NCBI RefSeq assembly: GCF_040115645.1
Contig: NC_089548.1
Location: 4,402,001-4,466,000, forward strand
DNA from: Euwallacea fornicatus
Lineage: Eukaryota; Arthropoda; Insecta; Coleoptera; Curculionidae
Direction: 5' to 3'
Length of the DNA: 64,000 bases
A program made the position numbers and the translations under genes. Positions 21,584-33,300 of the stretch are shown here, in pieces. The notes under the pieces were generated by a model, which had not been told where the DNA came from, did no database searches, and was given only the letters and a program-made list of their open reading frames with translations. The first letter of the stretch is position 1; every line of letters begins with the position of its first letter.

Positions 21584-22806
21584 ATGCCCTCTCCTTGTGA
21601 ACCCTGCAAAGGTGAGTCTAAGTTCTTAATTAGGGGTCGATGATACAAATGGTTTTAGTGTCGGTATTGATTCGTTGTAAATTCAGCGATTGAAAGAATT
21701 ATACAAGTGTTTGTTTATGGGAATATTCGTTGTGAATAAATAAGAAAAAAAGTATGTAAACATATGTTCGGAATCGCTCCATTTTCGAAACAGAGGGTGG
21801 GAAACTTAAAGAAATCGTTTAATTTTTTTTTTTAATAAAAAAAAGAGTTTATTATTTTAAAAAATACATAAACTATTTTAACGACAATTTTCGTTATTTG
21901 TCATGGACCTATAAGACTTCGTATAGAAATTTCAGAAGCGTAGCTACGGGGTAGGTTTGTTGATATTAGACGCTGAAATCATCAATTATTTTCAATGTCT
22001 CGTTAAGTTGCCTTAAAGTTGCGCCGTATCTTTAAGCGACACCTCGTATAGAATTTCGAATAGCAACGTCACGAATTAGCTGAAAACCCTTAAATGTTCG
22101 CACATTTCGTTCCAGATACTTGCAAAGATTCTTGTGGGGATGGATGCAAGTGTGGACCGGACTGCAAATGTTCTGAAAAATCAGGTAACATCCCTTTTTA
22201 ATTGCTAAATTGTAAATAATCATCAATCATTAGCGTAATTATTTATTCATACGTCTTTGGTCACTAAAATGACGGGTGATCATTAAAAAAAAACCTCACC
22301 GTACGCGGTCAACCGTAGACGTCGGGCGTTGATTAAGCCATTCGCTATTTGCCATCAAATATCTGGCTGAAACCAGCGAACAGATGAATCGATCCAAGAC
22401 GTACCTCTAATGTTTCAACGTCTTTCTTGGTTTTTTTATTGATTATCCTTTTATTATGGGTGTTAAATCGGGAAAAAATTTGGGTTAAGACTAAGCTAGC
22501 TAGCAGTGTACCTTGAGTCTAAAAGAAGCTTGGTGTAGCTACTTTCCTGTCAGGTAATCCCTTACCTCTCATCCATTTCCTTCATTTATATTAAGTGAAT
22601 TAAATTTTGCACTCGGGTTCCCGACAATTTTTGAAAACCAAAGGCTCAAATAGTTCATATAAATTGTAATCAAAAATATCCGCCAAATTACCTTATTTTT
22701 GCCTGAATTTACTCAGCGATTGAACTGATTATAGAGCTTTACTTTTTTAGGAGAAAGCTGCGAATGTCCCGCAAACTCTGACCACCCCGCCTGCGACAAG
22801 AAGTAA
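21584..22806 (+). CDS. Metallothionein-like Cys-rich protein
   Basis: Three exons: 21584-21611, 22116-22184, 22751-22806, each with GT-AG borders and matching phase-1 junctions. The product is 50 aa, with a first part MPSPCEPCKDTCKDSCGDGC and a second part KCGPDCKCSEKSGESCECP followed by a short acidic/His tail ending ACDKK. There are 11 Cys (22%), mostly as C-x-C and C-x2/3-C pairs, and no aromatic residue, as in small insect metallothioneins that bind Zn, Cu or Cd in the cytosol. A His in the tail is less usual. Each exon carries 2, 6 and 3 Cys respectively, so the thiolate clusters are built from separate exons. Insect metallothioneins usually have few exons, and the introns here (about 500 and 566 bp) are long for so small a gene. 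It runs convergent to the fusion gene. Confidence 0.85.
22270..22490. repeat. Interspersed repeat copy in metallothionein intron 2 (second copy at 59.66 kb)
   Basis: ggcgttgattaag followed by a stretch ending in catcaaatatctgg at 22323-22375 recurs in diverged form at 59697-59752, with conserved flanking words (ccgta..gtc.ggcg; a T-rich run then a stretch like ttattgattatcc). The start acgggtgatcattaaaaaaa looks like an element terminus. This is probably the end of a DNA transposon family. Confidence 0.55.
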
Positions 22807-22914
22807 CTCCCTCTCAATATTGAAGTTCCTCTTGCGTTCTTATGAAGTAATAATACATTAGCCTGTATCTTTGGAAATACTGTAATATAGGCAATTATTA
22901 TGAATGTCCACTTC

Positions 22915-22920
22915 AATAAA
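22915..22920 (+). terminator. Polyadenylation signal of the metallothionein-like gene
   Basis: AATAAA 109 bp after the stop codon. The next hexamer for the opposite-strand gene is about 80 bp further on. Confidence 0.6.
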
Positions 22921-22984
22921 CGAAAAGGGAGATCTATTGATGTTTTCTATCCAAGGTACCGAGGGACTGGGACGACACAAATCT

Positions 22985-24308
22985 AATATATCATTGTATC
23001 TTTATTCAGAGTTGTCGAAATTAAATACATACATATATCATTTTTAAATCCTTTTCAACAGTATTAAATAACATCTCGTTAAAACAATAGTAAAATATAT
23101 CATTTAAAATCACTTCTTCCGCTTCCAGGGAAGCATATAATAACTCTTACCAATGTAATTACGTAAGTACTTTTTCCTTACTTACAATGAGACAAAATTC
23201 TAATGCTACAGTTCAAAAATACGAAAATGGCATTTTCAGTAATAAGTATAAAAATTAAATAGTGTATGGAGGAAAAAGGACCCTATTTTTGCTTAGCATG
23301 GCAAAAAATGAAAAATAACAAGCGAAGTCCTTACTTTCTAGATGATTTGCTTCAGGCAAATATTTAAATCGATATAGAAAAGTAGTTTTGGAATAATTTT
23401 AAGATTTTTATTATTATTTTCCTCTTTTTTCCATTAAAATTTTCAGGCAAATAACAACTACTTCGGGCAATTGATACACACATTTTAGGCCAAATTTACA
23501 GACTCAAGCGACTCTTAATAAAATTAAAAAACTGCTCTTAAAGCCACTAAACCGAAATCACAATTTGAAATACTAATTTGAAAAATTCATACATATGCCG
23601 AAGGAAAAATGGAATATCCAACTTTAAAGCTTTTAACACTAACACCTTAGTCTAAGAAGTACCATATTTTAAGTTCTCTACCTTTACGATTTAATCGAAA
23701 GCCAAATTGCTCAACGGCAGTAATATTTTTTGCAGGTATTCAGACGTTTCTATACATGCAAGACATTCTGTAGAATCGACTACACCTAACCAAGTACAAT
23801 TGTACGAAAATAGTGGAAAGACTGTTTAGAAAAGATTTATAGTGATTTTCTATATTCTCACTTATGCCTTCATTTTCTAATTTACAAGTTTTTAAAGCAT
23901 TCGGGTTAATTCAAATACAGGGTAACACAAAAACTGATTTCGTTAATGGAATTTTAAGGAGAGTTTCGACTGGCTTTAACTAACAATTAGAAAGATTTCG
24001 AGGGGTCAAATTTCCCTACGGTTCGTAGTTAGCCCCAATTTCGGTTAGTCCAGGTTAATAAATATCAGAGACTATTTTAGCGATTGCATCACACTATAAC
24101 ACTTGCATGGAAATTAAATGGAAGTCTTAGCGACGCAAAAAACTTTTAAAAAATGTATAAAATTTTTTTTTATACCGTAACAAAAAGAACAAATCGAAGT
24201 CTAACAAAAATATACAAAGCAAATCATCGACAGGTAAGTTAAAGGCTATAAAACCGCCAATTTGTACTTTGAAGAATATTTAAAAACTTCTAAAATACCA
24301 TAAAAAAC
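22985..24308 (-). other. Probable 3' UTR of the fusion gene
   Basis: AT-rich, non-coding region downstream of the fusion gene stop (24311-24309). A minus-strand AATAAA (tttatt at about 22999-23004) lies near its far end, implying a 3' UTR of about 1.3 kb. Shorter alternatives are possible. Other signals and a tacagggtaacac motif (about 23918) are also present, so the extent is inferred. Confidence 0.4.
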
Positions 24309-27300
24309 TCAGTCATCTGACGCGATTGGTTCTTCATCAGTGTCCTCATAGGAGTCGGAAGGTTGATCTTTGCTGCTTTTAGAGAGACGTCTGCATTTCA
24401 TCTCACATTCCTTAATTTGAAATCCTGCAAATAAAAAAACTTTCGTTTGGGTTTTGTGGGTTAAATAATATATATTTTACACACGTAATTACCCACAAAA
24501 AGCCGGAAAGTGTATTAAACGTGATACACCTGCTGATAACTCCTAACACCGAAGATTCATTAGAAAATAATACATTGCAAAACGAGTACGAAACGGTGCA
24601 TTTTCTTGAAAGTGCAGTTAATGCTATGAGTAGGAAATTGTGTTTCAAAATGATATTCTCGTAAGTGACCACTTTCAGATGAAAGCACGTATAAGATTTC
24701 CATATAAACTTCCCCTTTCAACTAGCATATTTATTTTTCAAGGCATTTTCCTATTCTTGAGAGATTTTTTTCGGAAAATTTTATGCAAAAATAGAACGGA
24801 TTCAGTTCTAAAGTGCACCTTTTATATTTTTATTTCCTTTTTCGATTTAATAAATTTACGATTCTTGACAAGTTGGTGCATATAAATTTTTTTTAATGAT
24901 TCTTTCGATTGCTTGTATTACGAAGAACTCCCGACCTATATAGTAGTTTTCGTACCATATTTGATGTTTTCTAATATATCTCGTTTTAAAACGCACTTTC
25001 ATTCAACTTAGCTCCGACTTTCGGTTAAAAAGTTACTAGGAGAATACGAGTTTTAACGCGAAAGACCCAGAAACATTTGGTATAACTAAAAAAAACAGCT
25101 CAAAAATTCCTTAAAAATTGGATGTTAAAATTGAATAACATAACTTGTTTTAACCATGATTTGCTCAGAATTTGGGGAATTCAACCCTTAACATTTTCGC
25201 CAGTAATCACTACACTTGCTCTGGATGCAAAACAACTAAAATTTAATTAAACCTACTTATCAAGGGGTGCAAGGCATTCCTCAAACTGACAAAAAGCATT
25301 GGAAACAATATTTCCTGTTGAGTCAGCAATTGCTTGATCCGCTGGCGCTCTTTCGACAGATTTGGATTGGAATTCATACAAACAGGCAAGCATTCATTGG
25401 TTGAGAATTGACGAAGGGCCTTCTCTCGTACATAGACCAGGGGCCGAATCACCCTCAGGTCGTGTTCCCTGGAAAAGAAATTAGATTCGTCATCTCTCAT
25501 AACGGACAAGGAATTTGACAAAGCAATTCGAAAGGCACCTTTACTTACTTTATGTAATAGTGGGCTCTCATTGTGCGCATCCTGCCCAAGTGGAACACCG
25601 ACAACAAGAAATTTTCGCAGAGATCATCCAGATGCTGACCAATCGCCAAGACGTTATATCCAGAGCTTTTAGCGGCTGAATACAGACGATGTCTCATTGT
25701 AGCCGTACAGAAGCTAAACAAGTTTTCTTTGGCTTCCTCCTTTTTTTCTGAATTAAAGGTGCGTCGTAAGTGTCGTCGTTTTTGAATTCACTAAATTACT
25801 CACCAGTCTCACAGCCTGGATCACTTTTCTTGTCATCAATAATATAATGCACCCCTAAACCCTTCAGATGAGGAATGAGAACACAAGGGTCGCATTTAGA
25901 AGAGTCGGGATCGACGGTTATGGCACCAATACTGAACAAAACTCCTTCCTTCTGGGCGTGGGTCTGATATTGAAGAAGCGTATGCAGCAGACTAAGAGAA
26001 TCCTTGCCTCCTGAGAGACATACCATTACTTTGTCACCTAAAAATATATCAAAACGCAATTATAATCACATCTTCGATTCAAAATCAGCGTCATTACCAT
26101 CTCTTATCATCTTATACTCAGTAATAGCTTGCACTGTGGGCGACCACAAGTTTCTTTCCGGACAGCACCATTTCTTCGCTGCCATAGTTTCCAGAGTATT
26201 CGGATCGTCGCTCATGTCTCTATGAATTGTCGGTCTCTTCTGCAGTGTTGAGAATTTAATTTCCGACTCAGACTTTCTGTGCCCCCTTGAATCGGAGTTG
26301 CTGCGAGTTTTGAACTCTGACATGTTCGAATTGAATTGGAAATGTTCATGTTCTTGGAAAGACATGTTTATGCCGCTGAAAATTCACTTTAAAAGTCGTT
26401 TATTGTTGCTTTTGTAGCCTGCGGTATTACCTATCTTGAGAGCTAACACTGGCTACAGTGGACGAAGACAAAATCTTGCTCTTAGCACCCGTTTGCTCCT
26501 CACAAGGTTTGGTATTAGTTATCACATTCACTACAGTGTCACTGCTACTTCCAGGAGTGTATCCGTTATTCTCTTGCTTCTCTTCAAATTTCGGAGGGCT
26601 ATTCCTCAGGTCATGTATTCGTGAGTAGGTCAGCTGAGTACTTTCAGGAGTTATAAATACATCAACGGCACTGACAACATCCCGAATTTCAGATTTGACC
26701 TCATTGGCCATTTCGATGGATATTTTTTCGAGGTATTCGGCTACTTCGTTGGCTGAGATTGAGTCGCTTCGTCCGTCCTCACTTCCACTCCCTATAGCAA
26801 TATTATATAGAAAAATTTTTAAATCGCTTACGAACATACGAACCATTCCTCTCATAAAAGAAGGAATTGTCCCTATCGCTATCAGTGTTTTCCAACACAT
26901 CCTCGACTTTGGAAATAACTTCTCTAATTTCAGACTTAATATTTGTGGCTAGTTCTTTGGTCATTTCAGTCACGTATGTTTGGAGATCAGGGACAGGGGA
27001 GGCCCGACCCACCTAAAACAACGTATAAACATTTTAGTTTTAAAGTAGGCACGTAAAAAAGGCACGTGGAAACTCCTTTTTTGAAAATTAGACCTTTAAA
27101 ATATTGCGGCAATGGGGTTCTCTGGGGTCTACAAATAAAGAGTAAAAAAAAAAGCTGTAGCTAACGGTTAGCTTCTAAATTTCGCCTGCGAATGAAGAGT
27201 AATGGAGAAAATTCAAACCGTTAAATTGCAACCTCTGGATCAGCTCCAACATATCTAAAACGTATTCACATAACTGGTTCTTTCAACCATGAAACTTTTC

Positions 27301-30300
27301 CAGAATTTGGGAGTTATGAGGGGCTTGGTATCGAATATGGTTACCAAAGCTCTTGAACAAAAAGAAACCCGACCTGAAAGTGCCTTGATTTCGGCATTGA
27401 CATGGAAGTTTTTAGATTTTTTTAAATTTCAAAATTTTTGAAAATTTGGAAATTAAGTGCCTAATTACATCGGATTTGGTTTCTTTTAATTTGCTTTTTA
27501 CACGACGCTTAGCACAAAAAAATTGAAAACTTAGGGACGAAATTTGAGGGTATTATGGGACATGCGCACAAAACGTTGGTATGTCTTTATTGTTTTAGAA
27601 AGGGGTTGTGACTTTCAAGGTTTGGTAGACGATCTTTCGTAGACTTTTTACTGGGCCGCATTGAATACTTACTTGGCTGCAGTCGACAGTGCTGGAACTC
27701 AAAATATTGAGGCTATGAGTTGGAGAAAGATTGGCATCTGAATCTAAGGAATGCAGTTCGTTCTGACTGCTGCAGCTCATCTGTCTTTGCCTGAAAGCAC
27801 CCATACCGAGACTCACACGAGTCTGCGGACTCAATACTGGCGGAGAAACATTCGGATGACCCAAACTCAAGCACCTGAAAGACCTTAAATTAAAGCGTCT
27901 TAAAAATCATCAAATTTTGTAAGAATGTACCGGTCTCTGACAAAATTCTGCTGCTGAAGTTGGAGATTAGCTGAGTTTACTGATTCCCCAACAGCAAAAT
28001 TGACTGCAGGTTGTGATATCTGTGGATAATATAATCCGTTGACATCCTGCAAGAAGTAGGGCACTGGAGACGAACATGTAAGTATCTTTGGATCATCAAG
28101 TGAGGGCAAGCTATAGTGGCGGGGAGATCCTGCTCCGCTGGCTTGAGGAATGCCTGACGTTGAAGTCTTTTGGGGATTCTCCTCGGATTTATCAGTCTTT
28201 TTGGATGTCATGTACGACCCAGGGTCAAAGGGAGCCTTCTGCTTGACATTTTGCGCATTGCTAGTGAGCAGCGACTGCGCCTCATGCTGCAGCATGAACC
28301 AACGCAACTTCTCCCCCCTATTATCAAAAACAATCCCTTGATCCTGATAAGGCAGCCTATTCGCAGTCTTCCTCGCTCTATTGAACAGATTCCTGGCAGT
28401 CTGCAGGCACTCTGAATAACTCTGAGGAAACAATCCAGGACCAGATATTCTTCGCTCATTCATAGTCATCTTCCCATCGATATATCGAACAGAAGATAAC
28501 CATTTTCGATCCTTTTGCACTGCATTGGTGTGATGCCTCCATTCGCCAGTTTCCAAATCGACTACATACTGGGGCAACAACTTCCAACCTTCAGTAGCCA
28601 CCATTTTGACTGCTTCCATGACAAAAGCTAATTCTGAGTCATTGATGAAATACGGAAGACTGATGCGCGTGAATCCAGGTCTAAGAAGCTCTAAAGTGGA
28701 ATTATCGACGCCCAAATTGAGGCTGGACAACCGTCTGTCCTCCAAAATGATGTTTTCGTATTGGTCAGCGAGACTCTGATCGATGCCCAGTAATTCCTGC
28801 GCGTACGCGCCGGAACATGGGCAGCCTGCGCGAGCTTGTATTCCGAATACATCATTGAGGACTGCGCACACGAAATTGTGGTGAAGAAAGGTCCCTCTGG
28901 GGTGGCGAACCATGAAGGAGAAGACGGAGAGGCGTTTGAGATTGGGAGATGTGTTGCCAAGCAGAGTTATTTCAGGAATAGTGCGGATGTGCTGCAGCAT
29001 TTGTCTGAAATCAATGGAGTGTAATTAGAAATTTAAAGAAATATTATTTGGTGTAAATTTCTGTGTGAGATAGATAAATATTGTATAAGGGTGAAGTTAG
29101 TGTTACGATTGATCAAGTGTATGACAGTGTTCTCAGCATTCTTCCCCACCCAGTTCCTATAGAGCGTCAGTGACGCTACAAGACCCACCAAAACCAACAA
29201 GAGAGTGCAGACCACGTTCTGTGCAAATGTCCAGTACCCGCCAGATAAAGTTTTCATTTACGTCTCAGAGAAATTTACTTTTTGCTAGAGCTGATGATAC
29301 CTCAGTGACAAATTGCACCTCCATCTTTTATCGTCCATTTTTTCTTTGATCTCAGGAACTCTATGAGCCGAGTCATCATCCTGGTCTGTGAATAATTTTC
29401 TATGAGTTTCGCTGCTCTGCTCGGTCGTTTAGCAATAGAGCTTCTTTTGGCTGTTTGACACGTTTCGACATATCTCATCAGCCTTCATGGACATCTCAGT
29501 CGTTCTCATACGTTGCGTATTTTTTATTACATTTCTGAGAACACCAGAAAATCGATTCCTACTAATATTGCCAACTCTCTGCTGGAACGGACACGTTCGT
29601 GGACAAGCCATGATTTTTCAGATCGCGGTTCTGTTGCGATTCGGTCACGTTAGTGGGCCTCTGATCATCCAATTGCAACAATTCCGGTAGTTTGGATTTT
29701 GGATTTTTTCTTCGGAATTTAAACTTGATGTTTGAAATATAATAATGTACTTCACAACCTTGATACAAATATGACACCGTTACAGGCAGTCAATACACTC
29801 GGTAATGGTGTTCTTTAAACATGGGAATGGATAAAAGTTTACTTGGAATAATAAACAAAATTATGGTAACAGAATATATGAATTTTTATTGTTTGCTATA
29901 TTTTATAAAAAGAAAACGCGTATTATGGTTTTATGACGTTTAGGGAGGAAAATACTTCCAGCAAAGAAAGTATTTTTCCCCCATCGGGAGCAAAAGTGAC
30001 GATTTTCCCTCTTAAAAGAGGGAAAAAGTTTCTACTTTCGAAGAAAGTTATAAAAAAATCATGTTTTATTTTCTAGTCATGACGAGTTAATTTATAATAC
30101 TTCCGCCATTCTTAATGTCCCAATCCCCCACCCTCTTTAGCCTTTGTTCAAGGAAACTCTTGAGAACTTCTCAGCAAATAAAGCATTCTCCATCTTTAGA
30201 AATTCCTTCCACATACACATATCTTAATATAACCTTCCTGTGTCATCCCATAGAAACGTCTAAAGATAAGATATTAAAATAAACATGTTGCTAGGAGTTA

Positions 30301-33300
30301 CTACATATTTGCTAGAGACTTTGCAATCTAAGCAAATTCATTCTTTTACTTACTTGTTGATTTTATCCTGTTTTTGTTGGATATTCGAAGCAGACACAGT
30401 TTCTTTGAGCTGCATTATGAGACCAAATCTTATGGACTCCACCACAGCAGCACAGTTACCTTCTTCTTGCAACTCAAAGCCCTAATGGACACGATAGAAG
30501 AATATGAATATGGGGTTTTCCGTTATGTTCTCAGTTATTTGGTCTTACCTTTTCAGTCTCACTAGAAGCGAAGAATCCATCAGCTTCACAAGTGTTTAAC
30601 CTTCGGAAAATTGGCTTTTTAGCTATCAAAATTCCTAAGAAATGGAAATGAGGATCAATTAATGTTCGAGTCTTTTATAGTGAAAATGAGTCATGTTCCC
30701 ACCTGGAGTTTGAACTCCTCCTATGAACTTATGTCCAGAAAAATAAATTGCATCCTTATTGGCAAGATTGTTGTCTTCTACACCTTGAACGCTGGGATTT
30801 AGGTCGATGAAAACGTTTGGTGCACCCATGTTGTAGTCCCAGAACGCAAGAGCTCCATATTGGTGTAGTAATATAGTGCAGGCAACGTCATCATAAAGGA
30901 TCCCCGTAACACTCGACGCTACTGAGAAGCAACCAATCAACTGTCTTCCACAATTTTGGTGGAGTCTTAACTGGTTCTCCAGATCCGTCAGATCCAGGAA
31001 GCCATCTTTGGTTTCAGGTATGCGGACAATCTGGAATGATTAATAACCATCAGTGCGCTACTTTATTTCGGAGGGGAAATAAAAGAACTGGTGTACCTGT
31101 AAAGTACGGAGATGGCCCCAGAAGTACACGACCTGGCATATAGATGGCGATTTTTTTGTTAAAAATTTGCTTATATTACAAAGACTTAACCTCGAAAAGC
31201 TTTGTTTTTTCGTTTGTGTTTTTTTTGGAGCCGTTTTCGGTTAACGCCTTTAAAAATTTTGTGAACGTGGAAAGAATTGTTCATCGATAAGTGATTTAAT
31301 ACTTTCATTTGAAAGGTCTTAGTCCATTCAACATCAAAGCGGAGCTAGATTTTTCTGTGGAGGAATCCGATCTTTCCTTTCTCGGATCGCACCGTTTAAA
31401 CGCGAATAAAACGAAATCTGAAGTGGTCGCCTCGATGCCACTCCAGATTTGACCACTTCAGATATTGTGGTGAAAATCCACAAAACTGTAAAGGAAAATA
31501 GGGATTTAAAAAAGTACTGTACATCGCATTTCGACTGAACAACAATTAGATATGAGAAAGCTGTGCACAAGGTGAACAAAAACCAGCTCCGTGAGGATGT
31601 TTCAAAGGAGTGTTTGGTAAAGTTTCGCAGCAATAAAGCTGAGTTTTTGTGCCGATTCATAACCATGTACGAAACATGGGTCCATCATGGGGAGAAATAG
31701 CTGTCAAAACAACGAAGTCAAATGACAGAATCGATCCCAAAGAAGGGGAGAACCGTTTTATCACCAGGAAAGGGTGATGGTGTCTGTTTTTTGAGACGCA
31801 CGTGGGATAATTTTTAATAGTTATCTCCCTAAATTAAAAATAATTAATGGAGAATATTGGACAAATTTATTGCAGCCCTTTGGCGAATAAATTAGGAAAA
31901 ATGACCGCATTTGGGGAAAAATAAAGTCCTGTTCTATCCCACCAGTCCATACTTTCGTCATTGCGACTGCGAAAATGATTCCCCTAGATGTCGACCTTTC
32001 ACGCTATTCGCCAGATTTAGCCCACTCGGATTACTTTCTGTTTCCAACCTGGAAAAAATGGCTCGGTGGAAAGAGCTTTTCCATCAATGAAGTGGTGGAG
32101 TCCGAGGTTGATGCCTACTTTTAAATATTCGAAGCTTTCTTACTATAAACAGGGTATAGAAGCCATAGAACATCGCCAGGAATAGTCAATCTCGCAATAC
32201 ACTATATTAAGAAATAATATAATATTTTCCAAAATTCTTCTTTTCTTTGAATGTTGGGTAGTGTACTTCCAGGACTTTCCTCGTAATTATTTAGTCAAGT
32301 TATTTGTAATGTAAATACACCGAGGGTACCGGGAACTTCAATCCCAAACAATGATCTACTGAAAATAAAATAAAATGCATCAGGCAATCTCGGCCTTGCC
32401 ATTTCGTACAAATCTGAGTGCAGAAAGATCCACGACCAAGTGCATTATCTCGGTTGGATTCATGGTAAATCGACACTTTGCTAAACAAAAGTGAAGGTGA
32501 ACAGCCATTATGTGGTCGTATAAAATAAACAACTTAATACAGGTGCTTTATCCTTCTTTCATACCTATTACTGCTGTTAATGCCGCTATTTCATTGTAGA
32601 ACGCCAGTGTCAAGGCTTATAGACACTTCCTTAATTGAAAAGGACGTTAAACAAATATATTCTCTGCATATAAGGTTATGAGATGAGTTTTTTCCCGTTT
32701 TTTCAAAATGGGAAAAATTTTGGCAAAATGGCGAACAAAGATGGAAAAGAACGTTTCTAAGCATATTTTCGTTTTCTCCAGGTCCTTCAAGCTAATTTTT
32801 TACACACCCAGCACTATTCCAGTAATGCTGACGTTACATTTTGGTCACCTGGATATTTGAGTTACAAAAAACTTGTTGGACATACACATAGTCTCTTTTC
32901 CTCCCTCGCTTATTCCATTTTAGTCGAAAGTAAACCTATTAGAACATTGTTTATATTTGTGGGTTAATTTCAGTTTGCATTCTAATTCCCCTTGTCTTCT
33001 ATGACCCATTACATGTGAAGTATCTTGATAATTTTTGGAATTTGGATGTATAACCGTTTTGGCCAATATTGTATTTGAATTGGTTCTAAACATGCACAGA
33101 ATTGTAGAGGAGTTTTGCACTGTTCCTACATTTAGCTTAGGAATAGGCAACCCAACTTACACTTAGAACCAATTTATTTTCAATCATTTCATTGAGAATT
33201 CAACACACGTGCTTCATTTGAAGCTGGTTCATCCGCATTCCAATTCAATGCTTTAAATAAAAACATACTTGAATACTTTCGATCACTCAGTGAATTGACT

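Noticed and set aside
28150..28459. Three frames on both strands inside the largest fusion-gene exon
   Set aside because: Shadows of the exon 29004-27931 reading frame.
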